A stretch of 15,725 bases of DNA from Pseudomonadota bacterium (GTDB lineage: Bacteria; Pseudomonadota; Alphaproteobacteria; Caulobacterales; Aquidulcibacteraceae). Within the stretch, counting starts at the first letter, position 1, and each line of letters opens with the position of its first letter. The DNA is taken from positions 1 to 15,725 of the forward strand of contig JAEYPY010000179.1 in assembly GCA_023410295.1 (NCBI GenBank), in the 5' to 3' direction. The position numbers were made by a program, and so were the translations under genes. The notes beneath the pieces were generated by a model. That model was not told the DNA's origin. It saw only the letters and a list, made by a program, of their open reading frames with translations, and ran no database searches. Below are positions 1-6,933 of this stretch, piece after piece.

Positions 1-2679
1 GCGACGCCGGACATGGTCAGCGTTGTAGCGCCGACGGAGCCGGTGCGCGTCGGCGGACGCGCGCGCGTGCAGATCCGTCCGCCTTATGCGGGCGAAGCGC
101 AGATTGTCGTCGCAACCGATCGCGTGATCGAAACACGCACGGTGCGCGTGAGCGAAAATGGCTCGACCATCGATCTGCCGGTGACGGCGGAATGGGGTTC
201 GGGCGCCTATGTGCTCGTCACCGTGATGACGCCGCGCGATCCGGTGAACTTGCCGGTGCCGCGCCGTGCGATCGGTGTTGCGCACGTGCCGGTCGACATG
301 GGCTCGCGCACGCTGACAGTTGAAGCGGGCGCTGGCCTGCAAAACGTGCGGCCGCGCACACGTATAGAAGTGCCGGTGCGCGTCGCCAACGTGCCGACCG
401 GCGAACGCGCGCGTGTGGCGATCGCGATGGTGGATGAGGGCATCCTCGGCATCACGCGCTATCAGAGCCCTGATCCAGTCGGGTACTTCTTCGGCCGCCG
501 CGCGCTGGGCGTCGATGTGCGCGACGATTACGGACGTTTGCTCAACCCGAATCTCGGCGCGCCGGCGACTGCGAGGCAGGGCGGCGACTCCATCGGCGGC
601 GAAGGCCTTACCGTCGTGCCGACGCGCACGGTGGCGATCGTTTCCGATATCGTCGAAGTGCGCGGCGGGCGTGCGACCATCACCGTCGATGTGCCGGACT
701 TCAACGGCACGCTGCGGCTGATGGCGGTGGCGTGGAGTGAAAGCGCGCTGGGGCAGGATGCCGAGCAGATCATTGTCCGCGATCCGGTTGTGGCCGAACT
801 CATTCTGCCCCGCTTCCTGGCGCCCGGCGATGACGCGCAAGGCACGCTGAACATCGACAACGTCGAGGGGCCCAATGGTGCTTACACGGTCACGGTGTCC
901 GGCTCGCGGACGGCGCAAATCCAAGCGCAGCCGCGGCGGTTCACGCTGAACCGCGGCCAGCGGCAAACGGCGCTGATCCCGATCACGGGCGGGCCGCTGG
1001 GCGTGGGGCAAATCTCGCTCCGGCTCGAAGGCCCGCAAGGCTTTGCGCCGGTGGAGCGCACGTACGACATCCAGTCGCGCGCGCCGTTCCTGCCGATCAC
1101 GATCACGACGGTGGAGCCGATGAACGCGGGCGCCTCCTGGCGCGCGCCGGGCGATGCGCTGTCGCGCTTCCAGGCGTCGTCGCAAGCGCTGATCTCGTTC
1201 TCGGCGCTCGCCGGAATCGATCCGGCGACGCTGATCGATAGCCTTTATCGCTATCCTTACGGCTGCTCCGAGCAGCTGACGTCGGTGGCGACGCCGCTCC
1301 TCTACTACAACATGCTGGCGCAGGAAGCGGGGCGCGAGGTTGATCCGCGCATCCGCCGCCGCGTGCAGGAAGCGGCGACGCAATTGCTCGATCGCCAGGC
1401 GCCGGACGGCTCGTTCGGGCTCTGGAGCGCGGGCGATGGACACGCGAGCCCATGGCTCGGCGCCTACATCGTTGACTTCCTCCAGCGTGCGCAGCGCGCC
1501 GGCTATGCCATTCCGCGTCAGCCGATGGAGCAGGCGTACAATGCGCTGCGCCGTGTCGCGCGGCTCAACGATTTCGGCTCGGTCAATTACGAGTTCGAGG
1601 TCTATCGCTGGCCGGGTTCGAACGACACCACTGAGCTGCTGCGCTCGCGCGCGGCGGCATACGCGCTTTATGTGCTGGCGAAAGCGGGCGAGGCCGACAT
1701 CGGCCAGGTGCGGTACTTCCACGACAATCGCTTGCGGAATGAACCGTCGCCGCTCGCGCGCGCGCATATCGGCGCGGCGCTGGCGCACCTGGGTGACCGG
1801 GCGCGGGCGCGCAATGCGTTCCGCATGGCCGAGCAGGCGCTGGGCTATCGCAACACCGGTGATTGGTATCAAACGCCGTTGCGCGATCTCGCCGGCGTGT
1901 TGGCGCTGGCGGCGGAAGCGGGCGAGACGGAGCTGGTGGCGCGCCTGCGGCAACGGCTCGAGCGCGATGCGCCGGATCCCGACATGCTGATGACGCAAGA
2001 GCAGGTGCAGCTGCTGCTGGCAGCGAATGCATTGCTTGAACGCGCGGGGCCTGTGAACGTAACGCTCAATGGCGAAGCGTTGCCGTCGCGGCGCGTTTAT
2101 GCAGATACGGCGCGGCTAACGAGCGGGCTCGTCTTCCGCAATGCGGGGCGTGGGCCGATCTGGCGCACCGTTTCGCTCAGCGGCGCGCCGCGCGAAGCGC
2201 CGCCGGCGATGCAGGTGGGCTATTCGATCGACAAGCGCATCTTCCGCATGGATGGCACGGCGGCTGATCTCAACAGCATCCGCCAAGGCGACCGCGTGGT
2301 TGTCGTCATCTCCGGCGCACCTGAAGGCGCGCGCAATTATCCGACCGTGCTGGTCGATCTCCTCCCTGCGGGCCTCGAGATTGAAACCCTGCTGCGGCCG
2401 GAGGACGGCGCTGGCGGCACGAACTGGGATGGTACGACGCGCAACGGGCCGTTCGCGTGGATCGGGGAGATCACCTACACGCAAGTCTCCGAAGCGCGCG
2501 ATGATCGTTACGTCGCCTCGGCCAATCTGCGCGGGCAATTCCGCTACGCCTACGTGGCGCGCGCGGTCTCGCCCGGCCGCTACACGCTGCCGGCGGCGCA
2601 GGTGGAGGACATGTATCGCCCCGGTGTCATGGCCCGCACCGAGACCGGCACGATCCGCATCGCGCCGCGAGGAGGCTAG
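1..2679 (+). CDS. Bacterial alpha-2-macroglobulin family protein, C-terminal part (5' end outside window)
   Basis: The reading frame is open from base 1, so the start and N-terminal domains lie upstream; 893 codons are visible. Bacterial A2Ms sit in the periplasm, usually on the inner membrane, and trap foreign proteases by a bait region and a reactive thioester. Seen here: the conserved A2M stretch MVDEGILGITRYQSPDP near bases 427-480; then the thioester motif GCSEQ (CxEQ), with Cys at 1264-1266 and Gln at 1273-1275; then a helical thioester domain containing DRQAPDGSFGLWS. The last ~200 residues resemble the C-terminal receptor-binding-like domain. The intact Cys and Gln suggest an active thioester. 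pbpC follows after 9 bases and its ribosome site AGGAGG lies inside the last codons here, so the two are an operon. The A2M-PBP1C pairing is well known in bacteria and supports the call. The missing N-terminus hides whether it is lipid-anchored. Confidence 0.93.
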   Translation, partial: ATPDMVSVVAPTEPVRVGGRARVQIRPPYAGEAQIVVATDRVIETRTVRVSENGSTIDLPVTAEWGSGAYVLVTVMTPRDPVNLPVPRRAIGVAHVPVDMGSRTLTVEAGAGLQNVRPRTRIEVPVRVANVPTGERARVAIAMVDEGILGITRYQSPDPVGYFFGRRALGVDVRDDYGRLLNPNLGAPATARQGGDSIGGEGLTVVPTRTVAIVSDIVEVRGGRATITVDVPDFNGTLRLMAVAWSESALGQDAEQIIVRDPVVAELILPRFLAPGDDAQGTLNIDNVEGPNGAYTVTVSGSRTAQIQAQPRRFTLNRGQRQTALIPITGGPLGVGQISLRLEGPQGFAPVERTYDIQSRAPFLPITITTVEPMNAGASWRAPGDALSRFQASSQALISFSALAGIDPATLIDSLYRYPYGCSEQLTSVATPLLYYNMLAQEAGREVDPRIRRRVQEAATQLLDRQAPDGSFGLWSAGDGHASPWLGAYIVDFLQRAQRAGYAIPRQPMEQAYNALRRVARLNDFGSVNYEFEVYRWPGSNDTTELLRSRAAAYALYVLAKAGEADIGQVRYFHDNRLRNEPSPLARAHIGAALAHLGDRARARNAFRMAEQALGYRNTGDWYQTPLRDLAGVLALAAEAGETELVARLRQRLERDAPDPDMLMTQEQVQLLLAANALLERAGPVNVTLNGEALPSRRVYADTARLTSGLVFRNAGRGPIWRTVSLSGAPREAPPAMQVGYSIDKRIFRMDGTAADLNSIRQGDRVVVVISGAPEGARNYPTVLVDLLPAGLEIETLLRPEDGAGGTNWDGTTRNGPFAWIGEITYTQVSEARDDRYVASANLRGQFRYAYVARAVSPGRYTLPAAQVEDMYRPGVMARTETGTIRIAPRGG

Positions 2680-2688
2680 CGCGAAGCC

Positions 2689-4752
2689 ATGCGCCGCGGC
2701 CCACGCGCACCGTTGCCGCTGACGGCCAAGCAGAGGCCGTGGGCGATTGCGTTGCTTGCGGTGATGCTCTCGCTGTTCGCGCTCGACTTGGCGTTCCCCC
2801 CGCCGCTGCAACGGGTGCGCGAGGTCTCGCCGGTCGTGCTCGATCGGCACGGCGAATGGCTGATGGCGTTTACGACGCGCGACGGGACGTGGCGGCTCGA
2901 AGCGCGGCTCGACGAGATCGATCCAGAATTCCAGCGGCGGCTGATCGCTATCGAGGATGAGCGTTTCTGGTTTCATCCCGGTGTCGATCCGATCGCGCTG
3001 ACACGGGCGAGCGTCTCCTACGTGCGTGCGGGCCGCGTCACGCAGGGCGGCTCGACCATCACCATGCAGCTAGCGCGCCTGCTCGAGCCGCGGCCGCGCA
3101 ATATCGGCGCGAAGCTGGTGGAGATCGTGCGCGCGCTGCAGATCGAGCGGCGCTTGTCGAAACGCGAGATTCTGGCGGCGTACCTGACGCTTGCGCCCTA
3201 TGGCGGCAATCTCGAGGGCGTGCGCGCGGCGTCGCGCGCCTATTTTCAGCGCGATCCGGTGTGGCTCGACGATGCGGAGATGGCGCTCTTGATCGCGCTG
3301 CCGCAAGCGCCGGAAGCGCGGCGGCCGGATCGGCGTCCGGAAGCGGCGCGTGCGGCGCGCGATCGTGTGCTGAGCCTGATGGTTCGCCATGGGCTGATCA
3401 ACGAACGCCGCGCAGCCGAAGGGCGCGAGATCGCCATCCCGACGCGCGCGCCGTTTCCCTTTTCAGCGCCGCATGCGGCGCAAGCCCTGGTCGCGGCGCA
3501 TCCGGGCGAGGGTGTGGTGCGATCTTCGCTCGATGCAACGCTGCAGCGGCAACTCGAAGCACTGGCGCGCCGGCAGGCGGGAGCGCTGGAGCGAGACGCG
3601 CAGGTCGCGATACTCGCGGTGGAGCTGGACGGCCGCGCGGTGCGCGCGCGTGTGGGTGGGGCAGGGCGCGAGCGCGCGGGCGGCTATATCGACATGACGC
3701 GCGCGATCCGCTCGCCAGGCTCGGCGCTCAAGCCCTTCATCTATGCGCTCGCATTCGATGAAGGCATCGCTGCGCCCGAGACGCTGGTGCGCGATGCGCC
3801 GCGGCGATTTTCCGGTTACATGCCGGAGAATTTCGACCGCCGCTTCCACGGCGACGTTTCGCTCGAAGAAGCGCTGCAGCATTCGCTGAACTTGCCAGCC
3901 GTGGCGACGTTGGAGCGCGTGGGGGCCGGACGCTTCCATGCGGCGCTCCGGCGCGCGGGCGCTGACGTACGCTTGCCACGCCGCGCCGATAGCGAGCCGG
4001 GCCTTGCGCTGGCGCTCGGCGGCGTCGGCATGACGCTGGAAGATCTGGTGCAGCTCTACGCGGCGTTGGGGGACGAGGGGCGCGCGCGGCCGCTGGTCAA
4101 CGACGCGATCGGCAGCTTTGCGTTCGAGCGCCGGTTCGTGCGCGGCGATACGGCTGAGCGTGTGCTGGAGATCCTTGCGTCTTCGCCGCATCCCGCGGGC
4201 CGCGTGCCGGCGGCGGTGGCGCAAAATGCGCCGCGGGTCGCGTTCAAGACGGGGACATCCTACGGCTTCCGTGACGCTTGGGCCGTGGGCGTGGCGAACG
4301 GATATGCGATCGGCGTGTGGGTCGGCCGCCCCGACGGGGCGCCGCGGCCGGGCGCGACGGGGCGCAGCGAAGCCTTGCCGGTGTTGTTCGAAGCGTTCGA
4401 TCTGCTCGGCGCGCCGAGCGAGCCGGCGCGTCCGCGTGAGCATGAGCCGCTGGCGCCGGCGCTGACGCGATTGGAATCGCAGGAGCGCGAAGGGCTCTCG
4501 ATCCTCTTCCCACCCAACGGTGCGGAAGTGCTGGTGCTCGATTATGGCGCGGCGGGGCGCGGGCTTTCGCTGTCGGCGCGCGGCGGGCGTGCGCCGCTCA
4601 CCTGGTACGCAGCCGGCGCGCGCGTGGAGAGCGAAGCCACCAGCGGGCGCGCGATCTGGCGCCCCGACGCGCCGGGCTTCTACGACGTCACCGTTGTGGA
4701 TGCTGACGGTCAAAGTGCCCGCGTGCGCGTCAGAATCCGCAATTCCGGCTGA
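2689..4752 (+). CDS. pbpC: Penicillin-binding protein 1C (glycosyltransferase/transpeptidase)
   Basis: 687-residue bifunctional peptidoglycan synthase. A signal anchor lies at about residues 18-36. The GT51 glycosyltransferase domain shows EDERFWFHPG with catalytic Glu89, GGSTITMQ near 120-127 and Glu160 in SKREILAAYL. The transpeptidase domain shows SALK (Ser345, Lys348), SLN at 399-401 and KTGTS from Lys520. Residues from about 600 to the end match the extra C-terminal domain typical of PBP1C (BiPBP_C), including FPPNGAEV. All catalytic motifs are intact. The start is the ATG nine bases after the A2M stop; AGGAGG at 2670-2675 is 13 bases upstream, slightly long. PBP1C proteins paired with A2M are thought to repair cell wall where the envelope has been breached; that role here is inferred from the pairing. 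Confidence 0.95.
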   Translation: MRRGPRAPLPLTAKQRPWAIALLAVMLSLFALDLAFPPPLQRVREVSPVVLDRHGEWLMAFTTRDGTWRLEARLDEIDPEFQRRLIAIEDERFWFHPGVDPIALTRASVSYVRAGRVTQGGSTITMQLARLLEPRPRNIGAKLVEIVRALQIERRLSKREILAAYLTLAPYGGNLEGVRAASRAYFQRDPVWLDDAEMALLIALPQAPEARRPDRRPEAARAARDRVLSLMVRHGLINERRAAEGREIAIPTRAPFPFSAPHAAQALVAAHPGEGVVRSSLDATLQRQLEALARRQAGALERDAQVAILAVELDGRAVRARVGGAGRERAGGYIDMTRAIRSPGSALKPFIYALAFDEGIAAPETLVRDAPRRFSGYMPENFDRRFHGDVSLEEALQHSLNLPAVATLERVGAGRFHAALRRAGADVRLPRRADSEPGLALALGGVGMTLEDLVQLYAALGDEGRARPLVNDAIGSFAFERRFVRGDTAERVLEILASSPHPAGRVPAAVAQNAPRVAFKTGTSYGFRDAWAVGVANGYAIGVWVGRPDGAPRPGATGRSEALPVLFEAFDLLGAPSEPARPREHEPLAPALTRLESQEREGLSILFPPNGAEVLVLDYGAAGRGLSLSARGGRAPLTWYAAGARVESEATSGRAIWRPDAPGFYDVTVVDADGQSARVRVRIRNSG

Positions 4753-4805
4753 GTGACGCCGGTCTCGTGACGTCGGTCACGGCGGCGTTCAGCGGCCACG
4801 ACTAT

Positions 4806-4846
4806 CCCTCATCTCAACAAGCAATTCGCTTGGGCTGAGGGAGAAG
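4806..4846 (+). promoter_or_regulatory. Leader stem-loop covering the ribosome site of the next gene
   Basis: CCCTCA (4806-4811) pairs with TGAGGG (4836-4841), and CAAGC (4818-4822) pairs with GCTTG (4828-4832) around an AATTC loop. An asymmetric internal loop separates the two helices. The right arm holds the purine-rich TGAGGGAGAAG that serves as ribosome site for the ATG at 4851, so folding would partly hide it. It could be a translational switch (thermometer-like or protein-bound) or an incidental hairpin. It lacks a T-run and so is not a clear terminator for pbpC. The pairing is read directly; function is inference. Confidence 0.45.
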
Positions 4847-4850
4847 AAAA

Positions 4851-5264
4851 ATGTTGGTTCGTTCCGCCATGTTCGCTTGCGCCGCCGCGATGATGGCGTT
4901 CGCCGCGCCCGCGTCGGCTGAGGAAGGCCGCTGCGAGACCACGAGCATGCGCGTCTATTTCGCGCCGGGTTCGGCCACGCTGGACGAGACGGCGATGGAA
5001 GTGCTCGCCGCCGCCGAGCGCCGTGTCGCGGGTTGCGACTACGCCGAGCTGCGTATGACGATGGAGGCGGGCCAGCCGCGCGCGCGCCAACGCAGCGAAG
5101 CGATCATGGCGGCGGCGGACGGCCGCGCTTGGGATGAAGTTCGCATCGAGTGGAGCATGCTGCAGCGCGCGGCGATGCGCGGCGGGCCGGACTATGTCGA
5201 AGTGACGTTCTCGGCCGAACCGATGGATGCGCCGGCGGCGCCGGCGGCGGAAGCCGGCGTCTAA
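4851..5264 (+). CDS. Small secreted protein with a degenerate OmpA-like fold, function unknown
   Basis: 137 residues. The signal peptide (residues 1-23) has Arg4, a hydrophobic core and an ASA|EE cleavage site, so the mature protein should be periplasmic. The mature part begins with VYFAPGSATLDETAMEVL, which resembles the first strand and helix of an OmpA-like peptidoglycan-binding domain (F..gs..l...a...l), and ARQRSEAIMAA resembles its second helix. The canonical TD..G and N..LS..RA residues that contact peptidoglycan are not evident, so binding is doubtful. Cys28 and Cys62 could form a disulfide. The C-terminal tail is Ala/Pro-rich. The start ATG has the strong purine tract GAGGGAGAAG just upstream. 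The short lipoprotein gene follows 69 bases later. The OmpA resemblance is my pattern reading, not a database match. Confidence 0.75.
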   Translation: MLVRSAMFACAAAMMAFAAPASAEEGRCETTSMRVYFAPGSATLDETAMEVLAAAERRVAGCDYAELRMTMEAGQPRARQRSEAIMAAADGRAWDEVRIEWSMLQRAAMRGGPDYVEVTFSAEPMDAPAAPAAEAGV

Positions 5265-5267
5265 GCC

Positions 5268-5293
5268 GGAACGGATTGGCTGCGCTCGCGGTT
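5268..5293 (+). promoter_or_regulatory. Putative EcfG-type (general stress sigma) promoter for the small lipoprotein
   Basis: GGAAC at 5268-5272, then 17 bases, then GGTT at 5290-5293. The alphaproteobacterial EcfG consensus is GGAAC-N16/17-cGTT; only the weakly conserved first base of the -10 differs. Transcription would begin near 5300, about 34 bases before the ATG at 5334, with a GGAGG ribosome site in between. The match to a published consensus is by eye. Confidence 0.5.
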
Positions 5294-5333
5294 TTCCGTC
5301 GAGCACAGCTCTCACGTCTTTGGAGGCACGAAC

Positions 5334-5576
5334 ATGCGTGCATTTCATCTCGTCGCCGCCGCGGTGCTCGTCACGCTCGCCGCTGCCTGCGAAGGCACGA
5401 ACACGGCCGGCGATAGCGCCATGAGCGCGCCGAGCGCGGCCAGCGCGCCTGCACCAGATGCCGCGGACTCGCTCGACTCGCCGGAGCCGGAAACGACCAA
5501 CCCGGAGAGCGCGACGCCGGGTCCGGACTTGCCTGAAGGCGCGGTAGATCCGATCCGGCGACCGGAAGGGACGTAA
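5334..5576 (+). CDS. Short putative lipoprotein, Pro/Glu/Asp-rich
   Basis: 80 residues. MRAFHLVAAAVLVTLAAAC is a short signal sequence ending in a lipobox-like LAAAC with Cys19, so lipidation is likely although Ala at -3 is less usual. The rest is low-complexity (Ala, Ser, Pro, Asp, Glu), with stretches such as SLDSPEPETTNPESATPGPD and no recognisable domain; it is probably disordered and acidic. The ATG has GGAGG eight bases upstream. An EcfG-like promoter lies at 5268-5293. The gene converges on the MerR gene, with only 11 bases between stop codons. Function unknown; a stress-linked envelope protein is an inference from the promoter. Confidence 0.65.
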   Translation: MRAFHLVAAAVLVTLAAACEGTNTAGDSAMSAPSAASAPAPDAADSLDSPEPETTNPESATPGPDLPEGAVDPIRRPEGT

Positions 5577-5577
5577 A

Positions 5578-5599
5578 CCGCGGAGCGCTAGCTTCGCGG
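5578..5599. terminator. Hairpin between converging genes, possible bidirectional terminator
   Basis: CCGCGGAGC (5578-5586) and GCTTCGCGG (5591-5599) form a nine-base-pair stem with one G-T wobble and a four-base loop. The hairpin contains the MerR stop codon and starts two bases after the lipoprotein stop codon. There is no clean T-run on either side, so termination strength is uncertain. Confidence 0.4.
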
Positions 5600-6034
5600 C
5601 TTGCGTTTGCCTTTGCGCACGCCGGTCTCCGGCGCGCGGATGGCGCCGCTGGCTGCGGCGGACAAAAGCTTGCGGAAGCTCGGACATTCGAAATGGCTCG
5701 GCGCGCGGCATACGGCGGCGTGGCGCAGGCCATTGCGCATGGCGCGGAGGCGCACGATCGTGCGGTCGATCTCGTCGGCTTTGGCGGAGAGCGTTCGGCG
5801 GTCGATGTGCGCCTTGCCGTCGGGCGAGAAGACGCGGGCGATCTCCTCCAATGAAAATCCGGCCGCGCGGGCGAGCGCGATGAGCGCGAGGCGCTCGAAC
5901 ACGGTGGAGTCGAACTGGCGCTTGAGGCCTTTGCGCCCCACCGAGGCGATGAGCCCTTTTTCTTCGTAGAAGCGCAGCGTTGAGGCGGGCACGCCGGTGC
6001 GGGCCGCGACTTCGGCGATATCCGGAAAATTCAT
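5588..6034 (-). CDS. MerR-family transcriptional regulator
   Basis: 148 residues from the ATG at 6034. The N-terminal winged helix reads DIAEVAARTGVPASTLRFYE followed by EKGLI, the hallmark of MerR proteins. A coiled-coil dimerisation helix follows at about residues 80-105. Near the C-terminus Cys109, His114 and Cys117 (C-x4-H-x2-C, CRAPSHFECPSF) could bind metal or sense redox change; the SoxR iron-sulfur cluster motif is absent. The tail is basic (RKGKRKPRS). An upstream in-frame extension is rejected because it runs through the divergent DUF2938 gene. GAGG six bases before the ATG serves as ribosome site and lies inside the operator, so autoregulation is likely. The ligand is unknown. The regulator is divergent from DUF2938-DUF2798, its probable target. 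Confidence 0.92.
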   Translation of the reverse strand: MNFPDIAEVAARTGVPASTLRFYEEKGLIASVGRKGLKRQFDSTVFERLALIALARAAGFSLEEIARVFSPDGKAHIDRRTLSAKADEIDRTIVRLRAMRNGLRHAAVCRAPSHFECPSFRKLLSAAASGAIRAPETGVRKGKRKPRS

Positions 6035-6036
6035 GC

Positions 6037-6067
6037 TTGACCTCAAGTGAGCTTGAAGTCGTAGCAT
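6037..6067 (+). promoter_or_regulatory. MerR-type promoter and operator driving DUF2938-DUF2798
   Basis: -35 TTGACC (6037-6042) and -10 TAGCAT (6062-6067) are separated by 19 bp, the overlong spacer characteristic of promoters activated by MerR proteins through DNA untwisting. Between them lies the near-perfect palindrome ACCTCAAG-TGAG-CTTGAAGT (6040-6059), whose CCTCAAG...CTTGA half-sites resemble SoxR-type operators. The site lies immediately upstream of the MerR start codon on the other strand. Predicted transcription start is near 6074. Confidence 0.75.
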
Positions 6068-6100
6068 ACCGCATTGGCTGAGCAAAGGGCGGAGGCGGCG

Positions 6101-6574
6101 GTGTTGAATGCGATCCTGGTGGGCGTCGGCGCGACCGCGTTCATGGATGTGACGTCGCTCGTCCGCGCGCGGCTCGGCGCGCCGTTTCCGGATTATGGCC
6201 TGGTCGGCCGCTGGCTCGCGCACGTTGCGCGTGGCCGCGCGACGCAAGGCGCGATTGCGCAAGCGTCGCCGGTGATGGGCGAGGCGCTGATCGGCTGGAG
6301 CGCGCATTACCTGATCGGCATTGGCTATGCCGCGCTGTTGCTGTTGGCGTTTCCTCGCTGGGAGGCGGCGCCGACTTTGGCGCCAGCTCTGATCGTCGGC
6401 ATCGGTACGGTGCTTGCGCCGTTTCTGATCATGCAGCCGGGCATGGGCGCGGGGTTCTTCGCCTCGCGCACGCCCGATCCTAACGCCGCGCGCCTGCGCA
6501 GCCTCATCACGCACGCGCTCTTTGGCCTCGGGCTTTACCTCGCCGGCGTGGCGCGGGTGTTTGTTTTTCAGTGA
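6101..6574 (+). CDS. DUF2938 integral membrane protein
   Basis: 157 residues from GTG 6101, chosen because GGAGG (6091-6095) is five bases upstream and the protein then begins like the family (VLNAILVGVGATAFMD). The earlier in-frame TTG at 6074 coincides with the predicted transcription start and has no ribosome site. Family-type features: ATAFMD near the N-terminus, DYGLVGRWLAH, GWSAHYLIGIGYA, MQPGMGAGFFASRTPDPNAA and THALFGLGLYLAG. About four membrane helices are predicted (near residues 4-20, 66-83, 92-111 and 127-146). The biochemical function of the family is unknown. It is controlled by the MerR-type promoter and followed closely by DUF2798, so the two are an operon. Confidence 0.88.
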   Translation: MLNAILVGVGATAFMDVTSLVRARLGAPFPDYGLVGRWLAHVARGRATQGAIAQASPVMGEALIGWSAHYLIGIGYAALLLLAFPRWEAAPTLAPALIVGIGTVLAPFLIMQPGMGAGFFASRTPDPNAARLRSLITHALFGLGLYLAGVARVFVFQ

Positions 6575-6601
6575 GTGGTTTCAAAGCAAGGAGAAATGCA
6601 G

Positions 6602-6859
6602 ATGACCCAAACGCAAACCCGATCGCGCCGATTGCCGGCGCGCTATGCGGGGATCGTGATGCCGGTGGTGCTCTCGATCGTGATGTCGATGATCGTCTCG
6701 GCGGTGGCTACGGTGAAGAATCTGGGCCCGAGCGCGGAGTTCTTCTCCGCCTGGCCGACAGCCTGGCTCGTCTCTTGGATCATCGCGCTGCCGACGCTGT
6801 TTCTGGTGCTGCCGCTGGTGCGGCGGATCGTGGCGCTGGTGGTTGAGCCGGGGAGGTGA
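6602..6859 (+). CDS. DUF2798 small membrane protein
   Basis: 85 residues with two membrane helices (about 15-37 and 54-76). The layout RRLPARYAGIVMPVVLSIVM, ...SWIIALPTLFLVLPLVRRIV is typical of DUF2798. The ATG at 6602 is preferred: AAGGAG (6588-6593) is eight bases upstream, whereas for the ATG at 6596 it would be only two. The gap to DUF2938 is 27 bases, so the genes are co-transcribed under the MerR promoter. The family's function is unknown. A strong palindromic terminator follows at 6884. Confidence 0.85.
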   Translation: MTQTQTRSRRLPARYAGIVMPVVLSIVMSMIVSAVATVKNLGPSAEFFSAWPTAWLVSWIIALPTLFLVLPLVRRIVALVVEPGR

Positions 6860-6883
6860 GTTGAGGGTACGCCCAGGTAGCAG

Positions 6884-6917
6884 AAAGCCCCGGCGATCGC
6901 CGGGGCTTTGTTGTTTC
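6884..6917. terminator. Bidirectional intrinsic terminator between DUF2798 and rpoD
   Basis: A perfect 26-base palindrome spans 6884-6909: AAAGCCCCGGCGA plus its exact complement. On the + strand TTTGTTGTTT follows; on the minus strand the stem itself ends in TTT. It sits 24 bases past the DUF2798 stop and 24 bases past the rpoD stop on the other strand, so it can end both transcripts. Confidence 0.85.
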
Positions 6918-6933
6918 ACCGCAGAGTGTGCGC

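Noticed and set aside
3463..4713. 416-codon minus-strand frame inside pbpC
   Set aside because: Antisense of the PBP1C transpeptidase domain; Arg/His-rich with no recognisable protein features.
4767..4780. Small GTGAC-GTCG-GTCAC inverted repeat after pbpC
   Set aside because: Five-base arms without a T-run; too short to call as terminator or operator.
6035..6514. N-terminal extension of the MerR frame
   Set aside because: Runs through the divergent DUF2938 gene and the operator; the MerR helix-turn-helix begins right after the ATG at 6034.
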